Shown here in pieces: positions 42,059 to 51,277 of a stretch of 64,000 nt of DNA; position 1 is the first letter of the stretch; each line of letters begins with the position of its first letter. Under the pieces are notes generated by a model. The model was not told the DNA's origin. It was given only the letters and a program-made list of their open reading frames with translations, and ran no database searches. A program made the position numbers and the translations under genes. The DNA comes from Ideonella aquatica (GTDB lineage: Bacteria > Pseudomonadota > Gammaproteobacteria > Burkholderiales > Burkholderiaceae_C): positions 1 to 64,000 of the forward strand of contig NZ_JAGQDE010000005.1 in the NCBI RefSeq assembly GCF_018069755.1, read 5' to 3'.

Positions 42059-43771
42059 TCAGCCTTCATCCACCTGGTTGGTGGCGCGCATCGCCTCTTC
42101 CAGCGTGCTGCGGCCATCGATGGCCAGGCGCACCGCGTCACGGCGCAGCGTGTGGCCGCCCATCTGGCGGCGCGCGGCCTGGGTGAAGGCCTGGGCCTCA
42201 CCGTGGTTCAGCGCCTCGACCAGCTCCTGGGTCATCTCGACGAACTCGTAGATGCCGGTGCGGCCGCTGTAGCCGGTGTGGTTGCACAGCGCGCAGCCAC
42301 GCCCGCGCCAGAACGGGGTGTCAGCCGCACGGTCGCCCAGCTCGGACTCGATGAACTGCGCCTCTGCCGGCGTGGGCTCGGCGGGTGCCTTGCACGAGGG
42401 ACAGATCACCCGCACCAGGCGCTGCGCCAGCACCATCTGCAGCGACAGCGCCACCATGTAGCGTGGCACGCCCATGTCGAGCAGGCGCACCGGCGTGGAC
42501 AGCGCATCGTTGGTGTGCAGCGTGGACAGCACCAGGTGGCCGGTGATGGCCGCGCGCATGCCGATCTCGGCGGTTTCCTGATCGCGCATTTCGCCGATCA
42601 GCACCACGTCCGGGTCCTGGCGCAACGCGGCGCGCAGCACGCGCTCGAAGCTGAGGTCGATCTTCTCCTGCACCTGCACCTGGTTCAGGCCAGGCAGGCG
42701 GTACTCCACCGGATCTTCAGCGGTGAGGATCTTGCGGTCGGTGCTGTTGAGCTGGTTCAGCGCGGCGTACAGCGTGGTGGTCTTGCCCGAGCCGGTGGGG
42801 CCGGTGACCAGCACCATGCCGCTGGGCCGGGCGATCGCGCGGCGCAGCGCAGCCAGCACGCGCTCGGGCATGTGCAGGCGGTCCAGCTCCAGCAGGCCGG
42901 CATTCTGGTTCAGCAGGCGCATCACCACCGATTCGCCATGCTGCGTGGGCAAGGTGGAGATGCGCACGTCCACCGTGCCACCGGCCAGCTTGACGGCGAA
43001 GCGGCCGTCCTGCGGCAGGCGCTTTTCGGAGATGTCCAGGCCGCTCATCAGCTTCAGGCGCAGCGCCACCGCGCCGGCGATCTTGGCGTCGGTCTCGGTC
43101 TGCACGCGCAGCAGGCCGTCGATGCGAAAGCGGATGCGCAGCTGCCGCTCCTGCGGCTCGATGTGGATGTCTGAGGCGCGCACGCGCAGCGCCTCCTCGA
43201 AGACGCTGGTCAGCAGGCGCACCACCGGCGCGTCCTCGGCGCCCAGGTTGCCCAGGCCCAGCACGTCGGCCAGGCGGGTGTCGGCGGCGCCCAGCTCGCT
43301 GGTCAGCTCGCGCGCCAGGCCAGCGATCTCGTCGCTGCGCTGGTAGCTGCGCTCGATGGCGGCCAGGAACGCGCCCTCGGTGACCACCGAGACCTCGATC
43401 GGGCGGCGCAGCAGGCGGCCCAGTTCGTCGTAGGCGCCGATGTCGGTGGGGTCGGCCATGCCCACGCGCAGCGATGCCCCCTCTTCGGACAGCACCACCG
43501 CACGCAGGCGGCGCGCCTGCACCTCGGGCAGCAGCTTGATCAGCTCGGGACGCAGCGACTGCGGCTGCAGCTCGACGAAGGGCATGCCCAGCTGGCGCGC
43601 GATCAGGCGCGCCACCTGTTCCTCGGTGACCCAGCCATTGTCGACAAAGGTGCGGCCGAGCTTGCGACCGGTGCGGCGCTGCTCTTCCAGCGCGCGCTCG
43701 AGTTGTTCGGGCGCGAGCAGGCCCTCCTTGATCAGGAGGTCACCCAGGCGGACGCGTTCAGGACGGGCCAT
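42059..43771 (-). CDS. mshE: MshE, pilus extension ATPase with c-di-GMP-binding MshEN domain
   Basis: 570 aa GspE-type ATPase powering pilus extension. N-terminal MshEN domain with two tandem 24-residue motifs (RLGDLLIKEGLLAPEQLERA..EQ at 7-30 and RKLGRTFVDNGWVTEEQVAR..ARQ), the known c-di-GMP-binding pattern of MshE. Core: Walker A VLVTGPTGSGKTTTLYA, Asp box ILTAEDPVEYRLPG, Walker B DPDVVLIGEMRDQETAEIG, His box HLVLSTLHTNDA, and a four-cysteine zinc motif CPSCK ... CALCNHTGYSGRTG. 15 bp after mshL; mshM and mshN are absent. Confidence 0.95.
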   Translation of the reverse strand: MARPERVRLGDLLIKEGLLAPEQLERALEEQRRTGRKLGRTFVDNGWVTEEQVARLIARQLGMPFVELQPQSLRPELIKLLPEVQARRLRAVVLSEEGASLRVGMADPTDIGAYDELGRLLRRPIEVSVVTEGAFLAAIERSYQRSDEIAGLARELTSELGAADTRLADVLGLGNLGAEDAPVVRLLTSVFEEALRVRASDIHIEPQERQLRIRFRIDGLLRVQTETDAKIAGAVALRLKLMSGLDISEKRLPQDGRFAVKLAGGTVDVRISTLPTQHGESVVMRLLNQNAGLLELDRLHMPERVLAALRRAIARPSGMVLVTGPTGSGKTTTLYAALNQLNSTDRKILTAEDPVEYRLPGLNQVQVQEKIDLSFERVLRAALRQDPDVVLIGEMRDQETAEIGMRAAITGHLVLSTLHTNDALSTPVRLLDMGVPRYMVALSLQMVLAQRLVRVICPSCKAPAEPTPAEAQFIESELGDRAADTPFWRGRGCALCNHTGYSGRTGIYEFVEMTQELVEALNHGEAQAFTQAARRQMGGHTLRRDAVRLAIDGRSTLEEAMRATNQVDEG

Positions 43772-43786
43772 CGCTCAACCGGTGGC

Positions 43787-45373
43787 TCAGCGAGCCGGGG
43801 CCTCAAGCTGGCTGACCTGGCGGGCGCGGGCGTCCTCGGCCGATTCGGGCCAGCGGCCGTCCTGGATCACCGTGGGCTTCATCAGGATCACCAGCTCGCG
43901 CTTGCGGCTCACCGCGTTCTTCTGGCTGAACAGCTTGCCCACCAGGGGCATGTCGCCCAGCACCGGCAGGCCCGACTTGTCCAGCGTCTGGCTCTGCGTC
44001 ATCAGGCCGCCGATGGCGACGATCTGGCCGTCGGCCACGCGCACGATCGAGTCGGTCTCGTTGACGGCGCTGGTCGCCAGCGGCAGCTTGTAGCTGCCCA
44101 GTGAGCCCAGGTCGACGTTCTTCTGCCGCTCGCTGACCACGCTGATGCTGGGGTGCACATGCAGCATCACATTGCCGCGCTCGTCGATCTGCGGCGTCAC
44201 GTCCAGCGCGATGCCCGAGAAGAAGGGCTGCAGCGTCACCGTGGGCGTGCTGCTGGAGCTGGTGGCGGTGCTGGTGCTGGTGCTGGCCACGCCGGTGACA
44301 TAGAGCTCGTCGGTGCCCACCTTGAGCACCGCCTTCTGGTTGTTCAGCGTGGCAATGCGCGGGCTGGACAGCACCTGCACGTCGCCCTGCGTCTGCAGGA
44401 AGTTCAGCATGGCGGCAAAGGTGCCGGCCTGGAAGGCGATGCCGTACATGCCGCCGCCCAGTGCGTTGGCCACCATCGCGCTGCCCGGCGTGGCCAGGTT
44501 GCCGCTGCCGTCGACCAGATCACCGGTGTTGCCGATCGTGGCACCGGGCTGCAGCATGCCCACACTGAGCTTGCCCTTGCCCAGGAACTTGCCGAAGCTG
44601 CTCCAGTTGATGCCCTGCTGCGATTCCTGGTCCAGCACGACATCGACGATCTTGGCCTCGATCATCACCTGGCGCTCGATGTTGATCTGCACCGCACCCA
44701 GGTACTGCTCGACCTGGCGCAGCTCGGCCGGCGAGGCCCGCACGACCACCACGCCGGCGGCCGGGTTGAGCACCACGCGGCGATCGGCGGCGGTGCCGAC
44801 CAGCGCATTGAGTGAGCTCTGCACCTCGCGCCAGAAATCGGCGTCCGAGGTGGTGCGGACATGGGCCGAGTCTTCCGCCCGACCGCCGACAGTGCTGCCG
44901 GTGCTGCTTGCGCCGCCGCTGGTGGCCGCGCTGCCACCACTGGTGCCGGCCTGGGTGATGGAGCTGGACGAGACTCGGATGTCAGAGGCGCCCTGGCGCC
45001 GACCGGGCAGGTAGTTGATGCGGAACAGCCGCGTCTGCACGGTGTTCGAGTAGACGGTGATGCGGTTGCCCTGGACCTTGAATTCGTAGCCGTAGAGGTC
45101 TCGCAGGGCCGCCAACGCCTCCATCAGCGTGGTGTCCTTGAGCGTCAGCGACACGCTGCCGGTCACATCGGGCGAGACCAGCATGTTGAAGCGGCTGTTG
45201 ACCGCCAGCTGCGCGAACACGGCCGAGGCCGGGGCATTGTTCATCGCCACGTCGAAGCGCGGCCCCTCGGCCGCGTCGGCAATGGCCGCCGGTGCGGACC
45301 CGGGCAGCGGCGCGGCGCTGGCCAGGCCGGCGCACGCCAGGCTGGCGGCCAGCAGGAGGGGGCGGATGATCAT
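43787..45373 (-). CDS. mshL: MshL, MSHA-type pilus secretin
   Basis: 528 aa outer-membrane secretin. Signal peptide (PLLLAASLACAGLASA-AP); N-terminal STN-like module (FDVAMNNAPASAVFAQLAVN); a Ser/Gly/Thr-rich linker (about residues 135-170); N1-type domain (VVLNPAAGVVVVRASPAELR); and the C-terminal secretin core (VQVLSSPRIATLNNQKAVLK, VTPQIDERGNVMLHVHPSIS, GGLMTQSQTLDKSGLPVLGD, RELVILMKPTVI). ATG at 45373 with AAGGAG 5 nt upstream; ATGA overlap with mshK. Confidence 0.95.
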   Translation of the reverse strand: MIIRPLLLAASLACAGLASAAPLPGSAPAAIADAAEGPRFDVAMNNAPASAVFAQLAVNSRFNMLVSPDVTGSVSLTLKDTTLMEALAALRDLYGYEFKVQGNRITVYSNTVQTRLFRINYLPGRRQGASDIRVSSSSITQAGTSGGSAATSGGASSTGSTVGGRAEDSAHVRTTSDADFWREVQSSLNALVGTAADRRVVLNPAAGVVVVRASPAELRQVEQYLGAVQINIERQVMIEAKIVDVVLDQESQQGINWSSFGKFLGKGKLSVGMLQPGATIGNTGDLVDGSGNLATPGSAMVANALGGGMYGIAFQAGTFAAMLNFLQTQGDVQVLSSPRIATLNNQKAVLKVGTDELYVTGVASTSTSTATSSSSTPTVTLQPFFSGIALDVTPQIDERGNVMLHVHPSISVVSERQKNVDLGSLGSYKLPLATSAVNETDSIVRVADGQIVAIGGLMTQSQTLDKSGLPVLGDMPLVGKLFSQKNAVSRKRELVILMKPTVIQDGRWPESAEDARARQVSQLEAPAR

Positions 45374-46389
45374 GGCGTCTCCTTGTTCAGGGCGACCACG
45401 CCCACCAGGTGCGGACCCGCGTGGCGGGTCGGGGTCCGCGTCAGCGGCGAGCGCAGCGCGTAGGACGGCGCGTGGTGCGGGATCGGTGTCTGGTGGGCCC
45501 AGACCCGCGCAGGCGCCGGGCGGGGTGACCGCTGCTTGGTGCGCCGCAGGACCGATGTGTGCGTGAGCGCCAGGCTTGGCGCGCTCGCCTGGGCCGGCCA
45601 CTCGAAACGCAGGCCGCGCCAGCGCGCCGTCTCGCCCGATGGGGCCTTGGCCAGGGCCTGGGACAGTGCCGGCCGCGATGGTCCGGCTGCCACGAGCATG
45701 GCTGGCACCTGGGCTGTGGGCACACGCTGCGCGGCCACGGGGCGTGGCACGGCAGTCGCTGCCGTTTTCTTCGGGGGCGATGTCCGCGGGGCGGGCGCGA
45801 CCAGATCGGCCCAGCTCAGGCGGGTCACCGGCGGCAGCGCTGGGGCGCTGGAGGTGACGGGTGTGTACTGCCACTGCGCCGTGTGCAGGCTGGTGGTCGG
45901 TGTCGGCGCAGCACGGCTGGTGGGCGCCAGGCTCACGGCACTGGCCACCGCGGCAGCCACCGGCGCAGCAGGCACCGGCGCCGGCAGGCGCGCACGGGCC
46001 TTGGGGTCCAGGTACTGCACGCCAACCAGGGTCCAGCGCTGCGGTCCGCCGGGGCCCTTGGCCAGCACGCCTTGCGCGTCAATGGCCACGATCTCGAAGG
46101 CGTTCCAGCGCTGGCCGGCACGCAGCAGCTGGCCGTCGACCAGCGCACTGGCCACGCCGTCCCGCGGCAATTGCAGGGACTGCAGCTGCGGCTCGGCCGG
46201 CGGGGCTGCCGGGGCCGCCGCGGGCACAGGGCCTCGGACACTGCCAGGCGCCACGGCGGCGGCGTCGCCACTGGCCAGGCCACCCAGCGGCCGGGTGGGG
46301 TCGGTCATGCCCGCGCAGCACAGGCCGGGGACCAGACCGAGCACGACCGCCAGGGTGGCGGCGCGGGGGACGCAGGATCGACGGGTCAT
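45370..46389 (-). CDS. mshK: MshK-like pilus biogenesis protein, extended
   Basis: 339 aa, much longer than the about 100-aa Vibrio MshK. Signal peptide, then the MshK/GspC-like DPTRPLGG motif, QLQSLQLPRDGVASALVDGQ, and a short beta module LLRAGQRWNAFEIVAIDAQG (about residues 75-130). The remaining about 200 residues are low-complexity Pro/Ala/Thr-rich with no recognised fold; this may cross the periplasm. Gene order between mshJ and mshL supports the call. Confidence 0.78.
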   Translation of the reverse strand: MTRRSCVPRAATLAVVLGLVPGLCCAGMTDPTRPLGGLASGDAAAVAPGSVRGPVPAAAPAAPPAEPQLQSLQLPRDGVASALVDGQLLRAGQRWNAFEIVAIDAQGVLAKGPGGPQRWTLVGVQYLDPKARARLPAPVPAAPVAAAVASAVSLAPTSRAAPTPTTSLHTAQWQYTPVTSSAPALPPVTRLSWADLVAPAPRTSPPKKTAATAVPRPVAAQRVPTAQVPAMLVAAGPSRPALSQALAKAPSGETARWRGLRFEWPAQASAPSLALTHTSVLRRTKQRSPRPAPARVWAHQTPIPHHAPSYALRSPLTRTPTRHAGPHLVGVVALNKETP

Positions 46390-46390
46390 G

Positions 46391-47119
46391 TCAGATCTCC
46401 ATCCAGTTCTTGTCCAGGCTCAGCGTGTAGAGCCGCAGGGTCAGCGAGGCGCGCGGATGGCGCTCGACGACGAAGTTCATGCCGCCTGGCAAGAGGCGTT
46501 GCGGCAGCTGTTCCAGGCCCTGCACATAGGTCGCCAGGTCGACGAAGCTGCCCTCCAGCACGATCTCCACGCCCTGCTTCCACAGACCGGGCAGCTCGCC
46601 GCCGGCCCCTGAGGCCGCCGCAGAGGTGGCCAACGCGGCCGCCGACAGTGACTTCACGCTGCGCACCCGCAGCCGGCCAGCGCAGGTGGTGGCGCCGCCG
46701 CAGGCCTGCTGGCGCAGCATCTGCTGCAGCAGCGGCAGCATCTGCTGCGCGCTGACCAGGCCATTGGGTCCGCCCAACAGGCTTTGCTGGACGGCTGCGG
46801 CATGCCGGCGCGCGGCGTCGATCTGCTGCTGCTGGGTCTCGGCGAGCTGGCGGATCTCGCGTGCCAGCGCCTGGGCCTCGGCATCGGCCGCCTGGCGCTG
46901 CACGGCCTGGCTGCGCTGCTCGGCGCTCTGGCGTTGCCACTGCTGCAGCTGGCGCCCCAGGAACAGGGTGTCGGCCAGCGCCCACAGCAGCGCCACGCCG
47001 CAGGCGATCAGCGCCCAGCGTTCGCGCGGGCTGCGCGCATCGAAACGGCGGGTCAGCTCGGGCCAGCGGTCCCGGGCCTCGGCAAGGGCCTGGCGCAAGG
47101 CCTCGGTGCGTCGGTTCAT
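46391..47119 (-). CDS. mshJ: MshJ, PilO-like pilus assembly protein
   Basis: 242 aa. Cytoplasmic N-terminus (WPELTRRFDARSPRERWALI), one membrane helix (ALIACGVALLWALADTLFL), a coiled-coil (QLQQWQRQSAEQRSQAVQRQ and on), and a C-terminal ferredoxin-like fold (LPGLWKQGVEIVLEGSFVDL, NFVVERHPRASLTLRLYTLS). This is the PilO/GspM topology used in the inner-membrane alignment complex. ATGA overlap with the preceding gene. Confidence 0.88.
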   Translation of the reverse strand: MNRRTEALRQALAEARDRWPELTRRFDARSPRERWALIACGVALLWALADTLFLGRQLQQWQRQSAEQRSQAVQRQAADAEAQALAREIRQLAETQQQQIDAARRHAAAVQQSLLGGPNGLVSAQQMLPLLQQMLRQQACGGATTCAGRLRVRSVKSLSAAALATSAAASGAGGELPGLWKQGVEIVLEGSFVDLATYVQGLEQLPQRLLPGGMNFVVERHPRASLTLRLYTLSLDKNWMEI

Positions 47120-47748
47120 CGTGCCTCCTTGGGCTCGGTACCGGGCAGGCCGCTGCGCAGCACGAACTCGGTCAGCACCGCCCCGGCATCGGCGCCGGCC
47201 TCATTGCCCACGGTGTTCACGCTCAGCTGAGCGAACTGGCGCCCGCGGAACACCGGTTCGGCATTCAGGCGGGCCAGGTAGTCGGGCACCGCCGAGGCGT
47301 CCAATGCCCGACCGCGCAGCTCCAGCGACTGGCCGTCGGGCGACACGCTGAAGCCGGTGATCCACAAGGCGCCGTGCGCCTGGTTGGCCAGAGCCTCGAA
47401 AAAGGCGGAGTAGGCCGGCGCCGACGCGGCGTCGGCCGAGCCGCGCAGACTGGCCTGCACCTTGGCCATGGCCTGCTCGATCGCACGCACGCGCGAGAGC
47501 TCGGCGTCGACGCCGCGGCGGCGCTGTTCCAGCTCGGACTTCAAGGCCTGGATCTGTGCTGCCTGGCTGCTGCGCAGCGTATCGGCCTGTGCCTGGTGCT
47601 GGTGGCGCTGCATCCAGGCCAGCCAAGCGCTGAGCGACAGCAGCACCAGCACGGTGCCTGCCCAGATCCACAGCGCCCGATCCAGACCGACACCGACGCG
47701 CTGGGGCCTCAGGGCCCCACGGTACAGATTGATCTGCTGGCGGCTCAC
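47116..47748 (-). CDS. PilN-like MSHA assembly protein
   Basis: 210 aa. Begins SRQQINLYRG, the conserved INL-type peptide with which PilN contacts PilM; a membrane helix (LWIWAGTVLVLLSLSAWLAW); coiled coil (TLRSSQAAQIQALKSELEQR); and a C-terminal fold (APAYSAFFEALANQ, ALWITGFSVSPDGQSLELRG). In other MSHA loci this is called MshI2 or is part of MshI. 4-bp overlaps on both sides. Confidence 0.88.
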   Translation of the reverse strand: MSRQQINLYRGALRPQRVGVGLDRALWIWAGTVLVLLSLSAWLAWMQRHQHQAQADTLRSSQAAQIQALKSELEQRRRGVDAELSRVRAIEQAMAKVQASLRGSADAASAPAYSAFFEALANQAHGALWITGFSVSPDGQSLELRGRALDASAVPDYLARLNAEPVFRGRQFAQLSVNTVGNEAGADAGAVLTEFVLRSGLPGTEPKEAR

Positions 47749-48716
47749 GCCGGGGCCTCCGTCGTCTGACGCAGCGCGGCGCCCAGCGCCACCAGATGGC
47801 GCGCCAGCAGCTCAGGCAGTGCCTGGCCGGTCACGCTGCTGAGGTCCAGGCGCTCGTCCAGTGGCATCAGGCTCACCGGCACATACAACACCTGACCCAG
47901 CTCGTCACACAGGCTCTGGGCGGCCGGCCCGGGCAGCAGCGCCAGGCCGGCCACATTGGCGTGGCTGAACTGGCGCTCGCACAGGTCCAGCGTGCGCTGC
48001 AGTTCCAGCGCCAGGCGGTCCGCCGCCTGCTGGCGCAGGCCGGCATCGTCATGTGCCAGCAGGTCGGCTGTGATGTCGATGCGGCGGGACAGCAGCAGCT
48101 CGCCACGCAACGTCACCACCAGGATGGCCTGCTGCGGGCCGACCCACAGCAGGGCACGGGCACGATCGGCGTCGCCATCCAGCGCGCACAGATTGCGCAA
48201 CGCGGTCTCGACAATGTCGATCGCCTCCAGCGGCACACGGGCGGTCTGGCAGTCTTCGGCCAGCGGCTTGATCGTGGCGGCTGGCGCCGCGGCCACCCAG
48301 GCGCTGCGCACCGGTGCCGACGGGTCGGCTGGCGGCACGGCCAGCACGTCGATGGCAGCGTCCTCCACCGGAAAATCCACCGCATCCTTGATGCGCCAAC
48401 GCATCGCATCAGGCCAGTCGGCGCGGGGCAGCTCGGGAGCGTCGGCGCCCAGCAGTCGGTAGGCGGCCACAGGCAGCACCAACACCACCGGGACGGCGCC
48501 CAGTTCATGGCGCCGGCGCAGGGCCTGCCAGTGGCTCCAGCTCTGCGGCCGGGGGCCGGTCGCCATGCGCAACACACGCGGGCGCTCACCCGCCATCTGG
48601 CGCACTTCGGCCAGGGCGTAGTCGGCGTCGGTCAGCGCCAGACCGACCCATTGGTCGGTGTCGCGGACGGCAGGCGTGGTCGGCACAGGGAATCCCCATG
48701 AATGAGATACCCCCAT
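47745..48716 (-). CDS. mshI: MshI, PilM-like cytoplasmic assembly protein
   Basis: 323 aa, actin-like PilM/GspL-cytoplasmic type: TDQWVGLALTDADYALAEVR at the start, PRADWPDAMRWRIKDAVDFP (the conserved aligned-ring segment), LLWVGPQQAILVVTLRGELL, and RRIDITADLL. First gene of the msh operon. ATG at 48716 has no good ribosome-binding site; GTG at 48686 with GGGGAT upstream may be the real start, which would shorten the protein by 10 residues. Confidence 0.85.
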   Translation of the reverse strand: MGVSHSWGFPVPTTPAVRDTDQWVGLALTDADYALAEVRQMAGERPRVLRMATGPRPQSWSHWQALRRRHELGAVPVVLVLPVAAYRLLGADAPELPRADWPDAMRWRIKDAVDFPVEDAAIDVLAVPPADPSAPVRSAWVAAAPAATIKPLAEDCQTARVPLEAIDIVETALRNLCALDGDADRARALLWVGPQQAILVVTLRGELLLSRRIDITADLLAHDDAGLRQQAADRLALELQRTLDLCERQFSHANVAGLALLPGPAAQSLCDELGQVLYVPVSLMPLDERLDLSSVTGQALPELLARHLVALGAALRQTTEAPA

Positions 48717-48834
48717 CGTGCCGGGCCCGGGCGCTGCGCTGTCGGCCGAAAAGCGACCGGAATCAAGGCCTTACCGGGACTGATGGTGTGACACAACGCA
48801 CGCCCCAGCCGCTTTGTGCACCGACTCGCCCATG

Positions 48835-48861
48835 AAAAAGGGCCGCCCAGGTGGGCGGCCC
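48835..48861 (-). terminator. Intrinsic terminator of the sdh-gltA operon
   Basis: A 9-bp perfect stem GGGCCGCCC/GGGCGGCCC with a 4-nt loop, followed on the minus strand by TTTTTC, 36 nt after the gltA stop. It also separates this operon from the msh operon that follows. Confidence 0.92.
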
Positions 48862-48896
48862 GCGTGGACCCGACGCCAGCGCGCCCGGTCAGTCGA

Positions 48897-50207
48897 TCAG
48901 CGCTCAGCCAGCGGCTTGACGTCGCGCTTCTCGGCGCCGACGAACAGCTGGCGCGGACGGCCGATCTTGTACTCGGGGTCGGCGATCATCTCGTTGAGCT
49001 GGGCGATCCAGCCCACTGTGCGGGCCAGCGCGAAGATGGCGGTGAACAGCGAGACCGGGATGCCGATGGCGCGCTGCACGATGCCCGAGTAGAAGTCGAC
49101 GTTCGGGTAGAGCTTGCGGGCGACGAAGTAGTCGTCTTCCAGCGCGATCTTTTCCAGCTCCATGGCCAGCTTGAACAGCGGGTCGTTGTGCAGGCCGAGT
49201 TCGCCCAGGACCTCGTGGCAGGTCTCGCGCATCAGCTTGGCACGCGGGTCGTAGTTCTTGTACACACGGTGACCGAAGCCCATCAGCTTGACGCCGGAGT
49301 TCTTGTCCTTCACCTGGCTCATGAACTCGCCGACCTTGGCCACGCCACCCATCTTCTGGATGTCGCCCAGCATGTTCAGGCAGGCCTCGTTGGCGCCGCC
49401 GTGCGACGGGCCCCACAGGCAGGCCACGCCGGCCGCGATGGCGGCGAACGGGTTGGTGCCCGACGAACCGCACAGGCGGACCGTGGAGGTGGAGGCGTTC
49501 TGCTCGTGGTCGGCGTGCAGGATGAAGATGCGGTCGAGCGCGCGCTCGATGACCGGGTTGACCTTGTACTCCTCGCACGGGGTGGCAAACATCATGCGCA
49601 TGAAGTTGCCGGCGTAGGACAGATCGTTCTTCGGGTAGATGTAGGGCTGGCCGACGGTGTACTTGTAGGCCATGGCCACCAGCGTGGGCATCTTGGCGAT
49701 CAGGCGGATCGCCGCAATCTCGCGGTGCTCGGGGTTATTGATGTCGGTGCTGTCGTGGTAGAAGGCCGACAGCGCGCCCACCAGGCCGGTCAGCACGGCC
49801 ATCGGGTGGGCATCACGGCGGAAGCCACGCAGGAAGAACTGCATCTGCTCGTTGACCATCGTGTGGTTGATCACACGCGAGTGGAACGTGCCGCGCTGCT
49901 CGGTGTTGGGCAGCTCTCCGTAGAGCAGCAGGTAGCAGGTGTCGAGGTAGTCGCAGTTCACCGCGAGCTGCTCGATCGGGTAGCCGCGGTACAGCAGCTC
50001 GCCCTTGTCGCCGTCGATGTAGGTGATCGTCGAGTTGCACGACGCGGTGCTCAGGAAGCCCGGGTCATAGGTGAACTTGCCGGTCTGGCCGTAGAGCTTG
50101 CGGATGTCGATCACGTCGGGCCCGATGGTGCCCTTGTAGATCGGCAGGTCCATGCTGGGGCTGCCATCGGAGAACGACAGGGTGGCTTTCACGTCGGACG
50201 GGGTCAT
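48897..50207 (-). CDS. gltA: Citrate synthase (type II)
   Basis: Condenses acetyl-CoA and oxaloacetate. 436 aa, hexameric NADH-sensitive type by length and N-terminal domain ([20 protein letters not shown], a beta-rich extension). Catalytic residues: His in [15 protein letters not shown], His in [15 protein letters not shown], Asp in [15 protein letters not shown]. Last gene of sdhCDAB-sdhE-gltA, 28 bp after sdhE, then an intrinsic terminator. Confidence 0.97.
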   Translation of the reverse strand: MTPSDVKATLSFSDGSPSMDLPIYKGTIGPDVIDIRKLYGQTGKFTYDPGFLSTASCNSTITYIDGDKGELLYRGYPIEQLAVNCDYLDTCYLLLYGELPNTEQRGTFHSRVINHTMVNEQMQFFLRGFRRDAHPMAVLTGLVGALSAFYHDSTDINNPEHREIAAIRLIAKMPTLVAMAYKYTVGQPYIYPKNDLSYAGNFMRMMFATPCEEYKVNPVIERALDRIFILHADHEQNASTSTVRLCGSSGTNPFAAIAAGVACLWGPSHGGANEACLNMLGDIQKMGGVAKVGEFMSQVKDKNSGVKLMGFGHRVYKNYDPRAKLMRETCHEVLGELGLHNDPLFKLAMELEKIALEDDYFVARKLYPNVDFYSGIVQRAIGIPVSLFTAIFALARTVGWIAQLNEMIADPEYKIGRPRQLFVGAEKRDVKPLAER

Positions 50208-50235
50208 CGTCGGGTCCTTTCAAACAAATCGTGCG

Positions 50236-50511
50236 TCAACCGGGCTGGCGCAGCTGCACCAGAACATCCTGCACCTCAGGTCGGTCCAGTTCGCCCGTCG
50301 GCTCCTTGCGTGCCAGCAGGAGGTCGAGCAGGTCGTTATCGGCCAGGTCCATCAGGGTCTGGAGGCCTTCCACCTGCCGCAGCGTGAGTGTGCTCTCGTA
50401 GCGGCGGAAGAAGCGCTCCACGAACAGGTCGTTCTCGAGCAGGCCGCGCCGACACCGCCACTTGAGGCGACTGATGTCGGTGGGGGTCAGTGGTGCAGTG
50501 TCCATGCCCAT
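50236..50511 (-). CDS. sdhE: SdhE, FAD assembly factor for succinate dehydrogenase
   Basis: 91 aa. Binds SdhA and promotes covalent attachment of FAD. Seen: RLKWRCRRGLLENDLFVERF with the conserved RGxxE motif (RRGLLE), then LTLRQVEGLQTLMDLADNDL and a C-terminal helix. Two in-frame ATGs at 50511 and 50505. It lies between sdhB and gltA, as in most betaproteobacteria. Confidence 0.93.
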   Translation of the reverse strand: MGMDTAPLTPTDISRLKWRCRRGLLENDLFVERFFRRYESTLTLRQVEGLQTLMDLADNDLLDLLLARKEPTGELDRPEVQDVLVQLRQPG

Positions 50512-50545
50512 GCTTGCTCGAACTTGACCGTGGTCAGGCGTGCCG

Positions 50546-51253
50546 TCAGACGGCGCGGCGGACCATCAGCTCCTTGATCTTGCCAATCGCCTTGGTCGGG
50601 TTCAGCCCCTTGGGGCAGACGTCGACGCAATTCATGATGGTGTGGCAGCGGAACAGGCGGTACGGGTCCTCGAGGTTGTCGAGGCGGGCGCTGGTGTCCT
50701 GGTCGCGGCTGTCGGCGATGAAGCGGTAGGCCTGCAGCAGACCGGCCGGGCCGACGAACTTGTCCGGGTTCCACCAGAAGCTGGGGCAGCTGGTGGAGCA
50801 GCTGGCGCACAGGATGCACTCGTACAGGCCGTCGAGCTCCTCGCGCTGCTCGGGCGACTGCAGGCGCTCTTTCTCGGGCGGCAGCGTGTCGTTGACCAGG
50901 TAGGGCTTGATCGAGTGGTACTGCTTGAAGAACTGGGTCATGTCCACGATCAGGTCGCGGATGACCGGCAGGCCCGGCAGCGGACGCAGCACCACGGTCT
51001 GCGGCAGCGTGCGCATGTTGGTCAGGCAGGCCAGGCCGTTCTTGCCGTTGATGTTCATGGCGTCCGAACCGCAGACGCCTTCGCGGCAGGAGCGGCGGAA
51101 GCTCAGCGTGGGGTCGACGGCCTTGAGCTTGACCAGGGCGTCCAGCAGCATGCGCTCATTGCCATCGAGTTCGATCTCGATGGTCTGCATGTAGGGCTTG
51201 GCGTCCTTGTCCGGGTCGTAGCGATAAATCTGAAACGTGCGCTTGTCAGCCAT
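50546..51253 (-). CDS. sdhB: Succinate dehydrogenase iron-sulfur subunit
   Basis: 235 aa. Electron-transfer subunit of complex II. [2Fe-2S] motif SFRRSCREGVCGSDAMNING plus the later LACLTN cysteine; [4Fe-4S] motif CILCASCSTSCPSFW; [3Fe-4S] motif CHTIMNCVDVCPKGLNP. 24 bp after sdhA. Confidence 0.97.
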   Translation of the reverse strand: MADKRTFQIYRYDPDKDAKPYMQTIEIELDGNERMLLDALVKLKAVDPTLSFRRSCREGVCGSDAMNINGKNGLACLTNMRTLPQTVVLRPLPGLPVIRDLIVDMTQFFKQYHSIKPYLVNDTLPPEKERLQSPEQREELDGLYECILCASCSTSCPSFWWNPDKFVGPAGLLQAYRFIADSRDQDTSARLDNLEDPYRLFRCHTIMNCVDVCPKGLNPTKAIGKIKELMVRRAV

Positions 51254-51277
51254 GATGTGCTTGTCCTCTCGTGGCGA

